Source of the DNA: Cinnamomum chago
Lineage: Eukaryota; Streptophyta; Magnoliopsida; Laurales; Lauraceae
Reading direction: 5' to 3'
Assembly (NCBI GenBank): GCA_038049695.1
Contig: CP142458.1
Location: 63,211,501-63,275,500, forward strand
Length of the DNA: 64,000 nt
The position numbers and the translations under genes were made by a program. The first letter of the stretch is position 1; every line of letters begins with the position of its first letter. A model generated the notes under the pieces. That model was not told the origin of the DNA and did not search any database. It saw nothing but the letters and a program-made list of their open reading frames with translations. Positions 1 through 11,639 of the stretch are shown here, one piece after another.

Positions 1-1204
1 CCTCGAAGACGAACAACAACTTTTGAAACAAGCTTCTTTCCCTACGCTCTGCATCAAAATCATTTCCAGGTACGTTAATGATCCATTCCCACTTTCCAGT
101 TCTTTCCAGATCTTGCATTTTTTTTATTATTATTTTTTTTTTGAAATGTAGTTTAGAGCTTCCAAGTGATCGTCATTGCAATCGTCGTCTTCTTCTTCGT
201 CTTTTAAAAAAGGCCAAAGCGAAAGCCAAAGCTTGTTAGGGTTTCTTGTATCCGAAAGCAAAGCGCTTTGCGTATACGAATTTCATAGGTTTCCCAGATC
301 TATATTTCAGGCTCCAGATCTTGTTTTTCTTCTTCTTACTCTCTCTTCACTGGTTTCTCAATTACTTTCAGGTAAACTGCAATTTCTCTGCTGTTGTGTT
401 TGGATCTGATTTATTTTGTTTTGGAATTTCTCTGCCTTTTCAATATTTTGATTTGATTGACATCCCTATGCATCACATGTTTAGAGCTAATTAATTTCAT
501 ACAACTTGTAAATCTTTGATCTCATTAACAAGTTGTTACTTTTAACATGTGATTAGCATTTCCTCAATCATAAATGTTTTTGAGCTAAACTTTCAAAAGC
601 CTTAGGCATACATTTATGAGCTTTCATTTTCAAAATGATTGAGGACATCACACACACACATCATATACTTTCATCTTTGCATTCATAGTGTGTGTGTATT
701 AGATTTTCATTTTTATATCCGCCTATTTTAGAGGCAAATGTAATGAGCTTAATTTGTATCTCCATCAAGTGTATGTTAGACACTAACTTTGTGAGATAAC
801 CAACCTTGTGGTTGAAGAGGTTATTGTTTAGCCTATAAAAGCATAATGTATAGGTTGATGTTGAGCCTTGAAAAACATCATTGTAAAGGTTATTGCTAAG
901 CCTTGAAAAGCATATTGTAAAGGTTATTGCTTAGCCTATTGAAAAGCATAAATAGTGGAAATCCGGTGGGGTGTTGGATCACAAGCCGGTATGGATGTAG
1001 GCATTGAGGCCGAACCACTATAAATCCTTGTGTGATGGTGCTTGCTTTGTGGTGATTGTTTTTATTAAGCTTCCGCGTTTTATTTGATAATCATCACTTA
1101 TGAGTAGTTTGTTTTAAAGAAGTTAAAATTTGTTTTAATTGGTCATAATTGGAGCTCACCCTATTCACCCCCCCCCTCTAGGGTTCGGATCCCCAGGACT
1201 TACA
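1..1204 (+). repeat. LTR fragment, 3' part, running off left edge
   Basis: From about 465 to 1204 this matches, in opposite orientation and with clear divergence, the LTRs of the gag-only element at 31163-38680: the same run of short repeats ending in 'TTGCTTAGCCT' (about 810-950), the same 'GGTTCGGCC'-type block (here reversed near 990-1025), and the same end after a C-rich run (1168-1177) finishing in CA at 1204. Positions 1-465 (pyrimidine-rich, splice-like sites at 70 and 371) are probably the more variable first part of the same LTR but could be something else. It is inserted in the Copia element that starts at 1205. Whether it is a solo LTR or the end of a longer element lies outside the window. 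Confidence 0.7.
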
Positions 1205-2640
1205 AAAGATACCCTAGATTGTTTACCAAACAAGCAATAATCACAAGGGTCAAGGGATGTACCTTTGGAGTAATGAATACGATCTTTCTTTGCCAATAAT
1301 TGCAGTCCTTTCTCACTCATATGTCCCAGTCTCTTGTGCCACAGATTCGGAGAGGATCTGTCTTCAACAGCATTCAACACACCTTTGCATAGCTTCACAT
1401 GTGTCTTGTACAGCGTATTACACGCCTTCCCTCTCGCAACAATAAGAGACCCTTTAGTGAGTTTCCACCTGCCATTTCTGAAGTAACTCTCATAACCTGC
1501 ACGGTCCAATGAAGTTCCGGAAATCAGATTCAACTGCAGATCAGGAATATGTCGCACATCTTTCAGCGTCATTGTGCAACCAATATCGGTTTTAATGCAG
1601 ACATCACCGATCCCAACAATATCTGAATGACTTGTGTTGCCCATCTTCACAGTGCCAAAGTCCCCTGCTTTGTACGTTGTGAACATCTCCTTAGAAGGAG
1701 TAGCATGGTAGGATGCTGCTGTGTCAACAACCCACTCAACCTGATCATCTGCAACACTCAAACACCCTTCATCTTCACTGGCCAGTAGCGCTACTTCATT
1801 ATCCAAAGTAGCTGTAGTGTTAGTGTCATTCTTCTGCTCATTGTTGGCTCCTTTCTTTTCCTTAAAGGGAAAGCAATTCTTCTTAATGTGACCATCCTTA
1901 CCACAGTGAAAGCATTTTCCAGACTCTTTCTTAGTCTGTGATTCACCTCGAGACTTGCCACGACCCCCCTTTGGTGCCCTACTTTTACTCATCCCCCTTT
2001 TCTCTGTAACAAAGGCCTGCGCATTATCTGTCCCTGCAGTTTTTCTTCGTGTTTCTTCATTTAACAAGCCGCTAGTAACCTGACTCATTGATAACACACC
2101 ATCTGGAGTAGAATTGCTCACGGAAACAACCAATGTCTCCCATGTATCTGGCAAAGAACTTAGAAGCAATAAAGCTTGCATCTCATCATCAATGACCATC
2201 TTCATTGTGGCTAATTCATTCACAACGCATTGGAATTCATTTATGTGCTCTTCAATTTTACCACCCTCCTTGAATTTCATATTCACAAGCTTTCTAATGA
2301 GAAAAGTTTTATTCACTGACGTTTTCTTCTCATATCTTTCTTCTAATTTCTTCCAAAGGGTTCTCGCATTTGTTTCATTAGACACGTGATGAAATATGCT
2401 ATTATCCACCCACTGTATGATGTGACCAATGGTCTTTCTATGCATCTTTTTTCAATCTGGATCAGACATTTCTTTTGGTCGAGCACTATCCCCCTCAATG
2501 GGATCATAGAGGTCTTTACAATAGAGGATATCCTCCATCTTCGATTTCCAAATTAACCAATTTGTATGGTTCAATTTGATCATGGTAGTATTCACATTGT
2601 TGTTCTCCATCTCAATTGAATAATCAAGAAATATAAACAA
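1205..2640 (-). pseudogene. Copia gag, protease and pre-integrase part
   Basis: The left portion of the Copia polyprotein. Visible parts are a UBN2-type gag domain, a CCHC zinc knuckle (CFHCGKDGHIKKNC), an aspartic protease core (WVVDTAASYH, Copia-style DTA/DSG) and the pre-integrase histidine/cysteine motif (LWHKRLGHMS ... CDYCLFGK). The order gag-protease-integrase identifies Copia rather than Gypsy. It stops because another LTR is inserted at 1204. Treated as a fossil. Confidence 0.9.
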
Positions 2641-2995
2641 CTTTTACTAACCTTAATTTCTGCACCAATCTGTAGATCTCGTCACCACGAGCACGCTGGA
2701 AGAAACGGATCCGAAATCCGACTCTGGATGGCTTCGATATCGCGAGAATAATTTTCTGCGCTCCGATTAGTCAAACTTTTTTGTTGACTGTCAAACTGTC
2801 AATCTTCTTCTATAGTTACGTAGATCTGCTTACAACGAGTCTGTAGGCCCAAACGGATCTTCGATCTGACCTCGGATAATCAAGATATCGCGAGAACAAG
2901 TTTCTGCCGTTGATCCTGATCAAACTCCCCGCTGACTGTACTATTCGCTGACGTAATGCTGACGTCAGCGTCTGCTGGATGGGCTTCCGGCTTCA

Positions 2996-3165
2996 CGGGT
3001 CAGGTCGGACTGGCCCAAACAGAACTGGACAGGTGTCTGGGTTGTGGGCTGAACTGCGCTGGGCTTCTGTAAACGGGTCAGGTCGGACTGGCTCAAACAG
3101 AACTGGACAGAGTCTGGGTTGTGGGCTGAACTGCGCTGGGCTTCTGTAAACGGGTCAGGTGGAAC
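2996..3165. repeat. ~77-bp tandem repeat in Copia leader
   Basis: The block beginning CGGGTCAGGTCGGACTGG recurs at 2996, 3074 and 3151: two full near-identical units and a partial third. It lies in the untranslated leader between primer site and gag. Spurious open frames here reflect its GC richness and repetition. Confidence 0.85.
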
Positions 3166-3731
3166 TGACCCTAACCAAGCCTGGCCCAAACCGGTCTTCT
3201 TCAAGCTTCAAACAGAACTCGGTTCTGTAACAGAACCAAGATCCAGCACCTGCCCCTGCGTCCTTGCTTCTTCCTCTCCGGTCCGGCACGGTGCAAACGG
3301 CACGGCGGCGGCTGGAATTTTTCTCCGGCGAAGTGCGGCGACGAGGACGGCGACGTGCTGATGGCGTCGGCGTTTTCTCTGCAACTTCGATTTTTTTTTT
3401 CAATCTTCACAGAACAGCTTGATATTAAAAAAATCGAAAAATCAAGTAAAGGAAATACTTGATGGTGCTTTTTTTTTCTCCGGCAACACTGGCGGTGCAA
3501 GAACCTTGACAATCCTCTGGAAATCCGATCGTTTGGCCCCCTTGAGATCAAAGCCGATCTCCTTCTTCTAAAACTGCCCAGAATTAAAAAAAACCTTTGA
3601 TCAGTATGGCCCAACAGAGATCGGAAACAATCTCTCTTTTCTGCGACGAAGAATCCACCCGCAAAAATCCAGACACTCTTGATCCGATCCGTCGATCGCA
3701 ACGCAGCACAATCCAACCCTAGAAACTCTAA

Positions 3732-3743
3732 GCTCTGATACCA
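3732..3743 (-). other. Primer-binding site (tRNA iMet) of Copia
   Basis: Reverse complement reads TGGTATCAGAGC, the standard plant initiator-Met tRNA primer site, two bases from the LTR end. Confidence 0.9.
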
Positions 3744-3745
3744 CT

Positions 3746-4070
3746 TGTTGTGCGTGTGTATGCGGAAACGTAAAAGAGCAATCGAGTAATCAATCAATCA
3801 CACAAGAACAAACAATCACACATAAAGAGATTTACGTGGTTCGGCAATCTTACCTACGTCCACGGGAAAGAAACTCGACTCTCCTTTGGTTTTACTCTCG
3901 GTATGATATGCAGTACAGTATCTCATGAGTTACACATTACATGAATATATAATGATCTCTTTCTTATCCCCCAAGAAACCCTATCTTAATCAACAAGAAA
4001 GTCCCGGTACAATTACCATAATACCCATGACCCTGAACTCAATTGGTCTGGACCCACTAGGCCAACAACA
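3746..4070 (-). repeat. Copia 5' LTR
   Basis: Starts TG at 3746 next to the primer site and ends in an (ACA)n stretch around 4067-4073, which makes the last base uncertain. Contains the block GTGGTTCGGC...CCTACGTCCAC (3835-3864), also found in other LTRs of this window. No partner LTR in the window, so age cannot be judged from LTR divergence. Confidence 0.75.
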
Positions 4071-4838
4071 ACAAGATAAATTCGTCAAAATATCTAAAGG
4101 AGCAAGAGAAGGGTTCTAACCATAGAGATAAGATGCCTGTACCAAAAGATGGGGAAGAATGTGGATCAATTTAGAGGATCCAAATAGCACCTGTGAATAA
4201 AAATCCAACTAGTGTGGTGACATAGGCTTTATGAGAAGAGCAATGAAACAATTAGCATCGGGACTTTGGGGGCCTTTTGTGGGTGCAAATCTTCTTTATA
4301 AGGAATGAAAAAAAAAGGGCATCCAGCATCCTTGCAAATATCTTTGAAGACTTGTACCAAAGGCTTAAAAGTAAGGAAAAAGTCGGGACTAATCGTACTA
4401 AACGCTTTCTCCAACGTTGACTAGCCCGATTCTTCTAATGATCGCCGCTGCACAAGGGGGCATGGTATTTATATTGGGCGCAATCCCATCTCTTGGAGAG
4501 CCAAAAAAGCAACGAACCATCTCTCAGTGCAACATTGATGCTAAATATTATCAATCATTAACACATGGTTGAGTAGAATTATGTTGGATTCACAATCTTC
4601 AAAAAGACATGCGCATCTACTAACCAATCCCACGGTGTGATAACCTTTGTGCACTTCATCGAGCTGTGAATCCCGTATTCAATGCTAGCACTAAATATGT
4701 GGAAGTTGACTACCATTTTGTGCAGAAGAAAGACATGACCACTCCCTTATCCTTGCCACTTACAGCCATCAAGTCCCTATATATCTTTATATCCTTGTCA
4801 TAACCAAGTGCCAACTTTGTAACAGTTGGACCGATTTA
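4071..4838 (+). mobile_element. Decayed Copia RNase H fragment
   Basis: From about 4540 to 4800 the plus strand encodes broken pieces of a Copia C-terminus (YCDN-like CDNLCALH, then NPVFNA, KYVEVDYHFV), the hallmark of the RNase H region. 4071-4540 may be more of the same but I cannot recognise it. An old remnant with several breaks, opposite in orientation to the neighbouring Copia. Confidence 0.65.
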
Positions 4839-5283
4839 GGCTCTGTTTGGGAAGGGGGGAAAAATGGGGGGGGGAGGAAAAAAAAGGGGGGAAAGTGGAG
4901 GGAAAGTGCTTTTGGGAGGTGTTTGGGAAGGGAGGAGGGAAAATAGGGGAGGAGAAAATGGAAGGAAAATTTGTACTTTTTCTCTCAAAAATTTTCCCCC
5001 CAAAACAAGGGGGAAAATGAGGGGAAAGTGAGGATTGAGTCACCAAATGACTAAAATGCCCTTTAGAGTCTATTTGATTTTTTTTCAAGAGCAAAGGTAA
5101 AATAGTCTTTTTCTGTGTACTTCACTAAAAATAAAATTATAATTTTTCACTTTCCTTCCCCTTACTTTTTTACTTCTCAAACAAGAGGAGGGAAAATTAA
5201 TTTTTCCTCCCCTCCCTTTCATTTTCCTTCCCCCTCAAATTTTCCCTCCCCTCCCCTCCCCTCCTCCCTTCCCAAACGGACCC
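4839..5283. mobile_element. Harbinger/Tourist-like MITE, TSD TTA
   Basis: Ends are GGCTCTGTTTGGGAAGGG on the left and, inverted, GGGTCCGTTTGGGAAGGG on the right, flanked by TTA at 4836-4838 and 5284-5286. TSD TTA and a GGGYCYGTTTGG start are typical of Tourist/PIF-Harbinger MITEs. The left half is almost all purine (G/A) and the right half almost all pyrimidine, so the element can fold on itself over most of its length. No coding capacity. Confidence 0.85.
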
Positions 5284-5702
5284 TTAAAGTGCGTAAATGT
5301 ACAACTCCTAGAATAGCAAAATGCAGTGAAAAGAAAAGCTCCTACAGTAGAAAAACTTTTTACTTTTCTTTCCTTTTAGCTCTACCAACATGAAGTTTTG
5401 GATTATCATTCTCTATAGGTGTAGTTTCGTTTAGGTCACGATTGAGAATCAAATCCCCGACTACTTCTCATTAGTTATAAAGTCGTGAAAACCCACATTT
5501 GAAAATTGGAATTCCCTAGGGTTAGGGCTAGTGGAACCCTCATTTCTTATGATTTTCAGATGGAGTAAGGAACATATCTCAACCTGGCACCAGATCTCAA
5601 CTTGATTTGCCCAACTCTAACAAAGAAAAAAATAGGTTGTCATGCCAGTCGAGCTGTATATTTTTTTGTTTGAGCTAATTTGCAATATAATAGCACAAGG
5701 CG

Positions 5703-5740
<38 letters not shown>

Positions 5741-5978
5741 GTGGAAAGTGCAACAAAAGATCCAACCACAAATAGTAGTGGCCAAATTGATACAAATGCA
5801 CAAGATCTTTATTCTACAGATGTAATCAAATGGTACCTAGGGAGAGTCATGGATCTGGCCAGAACCTAGTGCACTAGTATTTCCAAAAAGATGTTGATAT
5901 GCTTCCAAAACAATGTTCTAAAGTTTAGAATACTTTTCCAACCCATGAAGAATAGCTCGCGCAGTTTTACGCCTCTAA
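5284..5978. other. Non-coding; (GA)n at 5706-5736
   Basis: No gene, TIR or recognisable protein seen. A (GA) microsatellite of about 31 bp lies at 5706-5736. Confidence 0.6.
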
Positions 5979-6510
5979 GGGCACGTTTGTGTACACACCC
6001 TTTCCGCGGAAAGAGGAAATTGCCACGTCAGCATTTTCCATAGAAATGAAAACCTCGGAAAAGAGTTTCCGTAGAATTTAGAAATCCATGTTTGGTGCAA
6101 AAAGAGTTTCCTCATTGAATTGGTGCAGATGTTGTTTGGTGCGACTGTGGATTCCTTATAGAAAATCAAAATTTCTTATTTGGTGATATAATTTTTTGAA
6201 AAAAATAACATAACATGTATATTATTTATTTAACATTAAATAATAATTTATATAAAGAAATGAAAAATGAAAGAGTTATAGGATTTTTGGGTTGAAATGG
6301 ACAAAAGTGAGGAAAAGATGGAGAAGTTTTCCGCGGAAAACCATTTCCCATACCCCCCCATAGGAAACTCATTTCCACAATTATCAAGGAAAATGCTGAC
6401 GAGGCAGGAAAACATTTCCGCGGAATTGTTCCGCACCAAACGCCGGAAAAATGGGTTTTCCGCGGAAAACCGTAAACTTTTCCGCGGAAAAGTGTTACAC
6501 AAACATGCCC
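5979..6510. mobile_element. Harbinger-like MITE, TSD TAA, rich in TTCCGCGGAA
   Basis: Ends GGGCACGTTTGTGTACACAC and (inverted) GGGCATGTTTGTGTAACAC, flanked by TAA at 5976-5978 and 6511-6513. The palindrome TTCCGCGGAA or close variants occurs near both ends and repeatedly inside (about 6002, 6328, 6416, 6457, 6480). Overlapping open frames on both strands of 6226-6689 are by-products of the palindromes, not genes. Confidence 0.85.
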
Positions 6511-8197
6511 TAAAGGTTGATTTCCTTTGCATATTTTGCATGAGCCAAAGCTGTCTAATTGGTATCCATGAAAATGGAAAAATTCCAAGAAAGTCTAAAA
6601 CAACAAACAATGTTATGCCTCACAACAGAAGGAATACTAAAGATTTAGGTCTACAAAATGAGCCCCATGCACACCTGATACATAGATAGGTATTATAGTA
6701 TTTATTTCAGTAGAGATTCCTAATAATCTTCAAAATTCCTTTAACAAGATGCTTTGGGAGAAGGAAACTGATGTGAATTAAATCAATCCAATAAAATAGC
6801 TGCAAGTGCACAGTTGTCTTGTTGAGATAGTGACAAATACAAGTCGATACCACATGGAGCACCACTAAGTTAAAAGTAAAAATTTGAAAAATTTTAAAAT
6901 TAAAGATTAATAAAAAAAATAATTAAGATCCAAGAAAAACTATTAAAGGTCAGAAACACAAACTAATCAAAAGTATAGAGATTTTAATATATAAAATAGA
7001 CCAGACCATCCAAAATCCACTAAGCAAGATAAATAATCCATTCATGTAATTATTCTACTTTTTCTCAAAATAACTCGGATAAGAAACCATCCATGTAATT
7101 ATTCTACTTTGTCTCAAAATAACTCGGATCAGAAGCAAATCAATGTTTCTGGTCTTGAAGATTTGTCTTTCACAAAATCCAACTTTTTTGTAAAAAGAAT
7201 AAAATCACCACCCAAGATCGACCTCCTTCGACTCAGAAAAGAATGAAAAATCATAAGCATGACTTATCAAATTAAGCATAAACTATCAAAGGATCTCAAC
7301 CCTAAGCATAATGTATAAAAATAAGCATAAATCATGAAACTATTTTCATTTCAAATCAAAACGGAGGCTGCCTAAGGCATGAAGACAAATCTATTATTCT
7401 AAAAATGCATGCATTTAAAAGAGACACGAAAGAAATAAAACGATCATATAGATTAAATAAAAAATCTACTTAAATTCATCTGTGTGCTCCAATCCAAAGA
7501 TCTAGCCAGCCATTGAAAAGAAATTTAAAATAATCTTTCTAATACCATCTCCTTTTAAAATGGTCTCTCAGAAATCTCTCTTCTAAAAATCCTAGTTTCT
7601 GGAACAAGGCTCTAGAACACCTTAAAAAAAATTAAAATCAGAAAATAATGGAGGGAAGAGAGGGAGTGGAATGGTGGTCGTCACACCCTAAAAGAGGAGA
7701 AGGCACGGCAGTTCACATGGGGGTTGCTCGCCTTAAATAGTTTTTTTTAACACAAAGTCCATCTTGATCCTTTTTCTTGCTTCCAATGAACTTTAAGAAA
7801 GGATCATCCCTTGGGCTCCATGCAAGTTTGGGTGAGACAAGATGAAAGAGAGCCCCAATCTCCTAACCTTTTTGGAATTAATTTGAATTTTGAACAAAGA
7901 TCGGGCCCACTTTTATTGTAACTAATTGTAATCCTGAGTAAAAAATTCACAACGAACTTCCCGAGGTCATAACTTGGTCATTTCAGCTTCGATTTTGTTG
8001 ATCTTAGGTCCACAGATATCTACTCTAAATAAGCTTTCAAATGGTAGGTAAATTTCACCAATCCGGAGGTCAGATTGAAAGTTATGGCGATTTTATGATA
8101 TTATGTCTTGAGAAAAACGGGGCTGACTTTCTTCTTACAATAAGACTCTTCCATACATGAGAGATGGGGCCCATGGGAGAGTGTTAGATGGCCCCTA
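6511..8197. other. AT-rich repeat-like region, possible decayed LTR
   Basis: No protein recognised. 6769-8153 has features of a plant LTR (a block near 6825-6870 of the type 'GTCGATACCACATGGAG', and at 7975-8090 phrases common in Gypsy LTRs), but I found no matching TSD or partner LTR. A ~50-bp segment is tandemly repeated at 7037-7086 and 7087-7135. Confidence 0.3.
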
Positions 8198-8520
8198 CAC
8201 TACAAAAAAAAAATATCTTAATGAGTCACTTTTAAAGTGTCTTAAAAAGTGGTTTGTGTCTCTTTTTTTTATTACTATGCAAGCGTCTTATCTGCCGGCG
8301 TCACTAAAAGTTCGTAAAAGCGTTTCAAGAAATACATTTGTTGTGTCAGTTTCTATTATCAAAGTGACACAAAAAAATGGTTACTGGTGTCACTTTAAAT
8401 CCAAAAGTGACACTAAAATAACTTAAAAGCGTCATAAGAAAGATAACTTTGTTGTCTTCCTTTTCAAAAGCAGTGATCAATATGTTGTTTTCGGACCAAA
8501 AGTGACACAAGTAGTCATCA
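8198..8520. repeat. CACTA subterminal repeat zone (left)
   Basis: Clustered copies of GTGTCACTTT and its inverse, mirrored by the zone at 13136-13334. In En/Spm such repeats bind the element-encoded TnpA protein; here this is inferred from position and repetition only. Confidence 0.75.
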
Positions 8521-9369
8521 GTTGTGACAGTTTCCATAGAAGCGAGATACCATCCATTTTTTTTAAAATAAAAATGCAATATATACATTACTAATAACAT
8601 GCTGCAGTATGGATACACTTTCAAATCACTAAACCTGCCTTACAAAAGATACAAAAAAATATAGATAGCAACATTCAATAAGAACCATTTCATTAATTGG
8701 AAATTAATCACCATTCACATTAAGGAACGTACTTGCTCGTCCACGCACTAAATCAAACAAACTATTCAAAACATAGCCAATTTGAATCCATCCATAATCC
8801 AAACTATTTACATTAACCTTCGAATTCGTAACCAAAGCGTCACGACATAATCCAAAACCTTCACAAAACCATCCAAAAAAAGGCAAGCTACATTGTAAAC
8901 AATTTCCGGAAATCCCTAACTAACCAAAATTAACTTAACCTAATTAGTAGATCCACTTAGCAAAAGGCATTCTATCTCCGTTTAATTATGTTCTTCATTC
9001 ACCTACAAAATAATAACAATTTGACTATGTATCAATAATATAATCAAGTAAGAAGGAGAGTTTAACCAACAATATCAATGATTCATGTTAAAGAGAAAAC
9101 ATTTTGTCACTAGAGAAAGAGCAATTGAAACACTAGCAGTTCACAGGTCATAAGATCATAGTAGCAAGCAAACTAGGAGCAATCAATAATTCACTAATAT
9201 GATGACCTAGTATCCATACACAGGTCTTCCCTCTCTCTCTCTCTCTAGTGGTTATCTAATAACTCTCATGTCATGTAAATGGTACCAAGAAGAAAACGTT
9301 TCAGTATTTGGTAATCTTTGAGTCAAACTCAATATGCATTGCAAAGTATAGGTACAGCATTGCACGGTT

Positions 9370-9545
9370 GGGCCTTATTTCTAGTAAAGCTTGCACTAGA
9401 GCTTGAGCTTGAGATCAATTAGTACTATCAAGCCAAGCTCAACTTATAGCCATGCTCAGGCTGGGGTTAGTTCAGCTTGGCTATAGATCAAGGTAGCTTG
9501 TTTAATGTTCAAGCAAAGCTCAAGTCAAGCTACCTCTTGCTCTCA
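9370..9545. repeat. AAGCT/AGCTT-rich degenerate repeat
   Basis: Short stretch inside the CACTA element with many copies of AAGCT, GAGCTTG and CAAGCT in both orientations. No function assigned; likely degenerate simple repeat. Confidence 0.45.
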
Positions 9546-10099
9546 AGTTCACACGCAAACACTATTAGATTCTACAGTTTCAGGGAGAAAATTATAAGAA
9601 ATCACAAGTTTACAAGTACTTGATCAAAAACCAACACTATCACAACCATTTCTACATGAATCTAATCAATCAATGATATGAGAAGACATAACAAATTTAG
9701 GAACGACAAATAAAAGTTCCACAAACCATGAAACTGACACCTTCATGTAAGATAATGGAGGAATGACAGACCAACATAACCTCTAGGTATATTTCCAATA
9801 ATATGTTATGAGGCAATGTCCAATATTATGACCAACATATTATAAGATAAATGTCTAAACCTGCTGCTTAACCCACCATCAAATCCTTTCGAAATTTCCT
9901 TTTTTTTTTATGTCTAAACCTGCAGCATTCAGGTGAATCGGATTGACGATTAAAAATGAAAAAAAAGGGGTGATAATTCTGTCATAAAAATGGGATATAA
10001 TAAAAAAAAATGGGCATTAATACATTTGACAAAAGTATGATTTTCCTAATAAAATGAGCATTTTATAAATCATACTGACAAATAACTAAATCCTCATAC

Positions 10100-10472
10100 C
10101 TCGGTGTTACTTCCAGGTCCTGACGGAAATGCCTCTCTTGGAAGCATGTTGAGAGCTTTGCGTGCAATAGTAGGAAATATTTCCTCCAAAATATCACCCA
10201 CCACTACACCAAAAATCGAAAATTGGAACGGAAAAGCGTTCCTAATCCTCCCGTTCCTAATTCGTTAAACCGTTCCAATTTCCGTTCCAATTTGGTACCA
10301 ACCGTTCCTAATCCAAATTGGAACGGAAATTGGAACGGTTTAACGGATTAGGAACGGGAGGATTAGGAACGCTTTTCCGTTCCAATTTCCGATTTTTGGT
10401 GTAGTGCACCGAAGTATCAAATTTGCTTATGAGCTGATTGATTAGTAAAAGAAAATCAACCATTTCTTTCGG
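10100..10472 (-). pseudogene. Captured exportin-T (PAUSED) exon, split by MITE
   Basis: Reading the minus strand from a 3' splice site at 10472 (TTGATTGCAG) to a 5' splice site at 10100 (GAG then GTATGAG), and passing over the MITE at 10202-10406, the exon encodes PKEMVDFLLLINQLISKF, then a block ending FPSGPGSNTE. These match the plant tRNA export receptor exportin-T (PAUSED), whose family carries the same 'VDFLLLINQL ... FPSGPG.NTE' region. Exportin-T moves tRNA from nucleus to cytoplasm; only one internal exon is present here, so this is a captured fragment, not a gene. Splice sites are preserved, which suggests the element could splice it into a chimeric transcript. Identification is from memory of the family. 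Confidence 0.7.
10202..10406. mobile_element. 205-bp hairpin CACTA MITE, TSD CAC
   Basis: Left arm begins CACTACACCAAAAATCG, right arm ends with its exact inverse, and CAC is duplicated at 10199-10201 and 10407-10409. The two arms, each about 94 bases, are inverted complements with only two mismatches seen by eye; the loop is about 17 bases. It sits inside the captured exportin-T exon. No coding capacity. The near-perfect arms imply recent insertion or birth. Confidence 0.95.
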
Positions 10473-10980
10473 CTGCAATCAACAAGGTGCAAACAGAATA
10501 AGCAAACGCCAAAACCACCATAGTGCATCAAGTGTAAGCAAGACTTAATTGAACATTGCCAAACCAAAACACCTCACAAAAATCAGACTACTTATAAGCA
10601 AGTGTAATAGAACACTATCAAATCCTAACACTTGATTAAACTTGAAAGTTTAAGACAATAGGAACATGAGAATGGGATTAATAGTCATCTACAATAACTG
10701 TACAAACAAAGAAGGGAAAAGAAAGGTTAATTCAGCCCAAGTGGGGTCCAATCATTAAAGCAAAACGGGAAAGGATAAAAAAAAAGGAAAGAAAAAAATA
10801 AGAAGGGCAACCATGTGGATTCTAAATAATCACCGGGGCCACACATGCTCAGTTCAAGACTTCAAGTAATATACAAAAATGGTTTAGATGTAATTATGGT
10901 ACAAAGAGGAATCTGAAGATTCTATAAGCAGAAAATGTCAACATACTGACCATATATAGTTCATATTTGGTCAAATAATT

Positions 10981-11123
10981 GCACCATGCAACTGATATCC
11001 TAGGATCAAGGTAGTTGATCTTTGATGTCCCCAACGCTACAGTCTTTAAATCCTCTTTGATCTTCATATCGAACTCCATTTTTCTCAATCTTTGCATTTG
11101 TCTGAGCAATTTTCTTTTCTAAC
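10981..11123 (-). pseudogene. Captured DNA topoisomerase I exon fragment
   Basis: After a 3' splice site (GATCTGCAG) at 11123 the minus strand encodes [14 protein letters not shown], then, one base out of frame, [17 protein letters not shown] and RISVAWC. This is the linker/C-terminal region of plant topoisomerase I; the SKINYLDPR segment contains the catalytic tyrosine. One extra A in the A-run at about 11060 shifts the frame, and similarity stops after AWC without a splice site, which I take as the capture boundary. A full protein would need about 800 further residues, so this is only a fragment. Confidence 0.85.
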
Positions 11124-11639
11124 CTGCAGATCAGTGGATAATTAAACTAATAAAGGTGTATTACCGAGCAAACATAGAAAAATGGAACCAGATGTATTAC
11201 TGCAACAGAAAAAGATGGCATAAATGGTTCTAGCAGAGAAGCTAGAAGATACACGAGCCTAATTGAAGTCCTCAGCACAATGGAGCAAGCAGATTGGTCT
11301 TCCTTTTAAAGTCTCCAAAATTGACTATCCTATGTTTTAGACATTAAAAGGGTAAAATGTTACAGTTCAGTTGCATGATAAAGAAATTAACAAACAAATA
11401 ACACTCTGTGATGGGGGGCGGGGGGTGGGGTGGGGGAGACGCTCACTGGAAATGCTCATTGCAGTTCTGAGACCTTGTTTTAGCTTAACCTAGGTCGAGC
11501 AATACATACAAACGACTGTTAGGAGTGATTTCATTGAGTAAAATCACCAATCCAAGCTACTCATTTTTCTGGCTATATGTACAAACTGAAAAGCTTATCA
11601 TCTATGAATATCATATTATTCAAGGATACAGTGAATTAC

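Larger units (their letters stand above)
1205..4070 (-). mobile_element. Copia LTR retrotransposon, 5' half
   Basis: Minus-strand Copia element with, in order from the right: 5' LTR (3746 to about 4070), primer-binding site, a long GC-rich leader, gag, protease and the pre-integrase zinc region, after which the element is cut by the LTR that ends at 1204. The rest of pol and the 3' LTR are not in the window. The gag to pre-integrase part is nearly open, with about one break, so this copy is of moderate age. A fossil; the order is that of Ty1/Copia elements. Confidence 0.9.

Noticed and set aside
3119-3797. Overlapping open frames in the Copia leader
   Set aside because: GC-rich, internally repeated leader between primer site and gag; no domain and conflicting frames on both strands.
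6226-6689. 120- to 130-codon frames on both strands
   Set aside because: Inside a MITE and its flank; the frames arise from palindromic TTCCGCGGAA repeats.
6769-8153. Possible complete LTR starting TG and ending CA
   Set aside because: Flanking five bases do not match and there is no partner LTR, primer site or purine tract; kept only as a low-confidence region.
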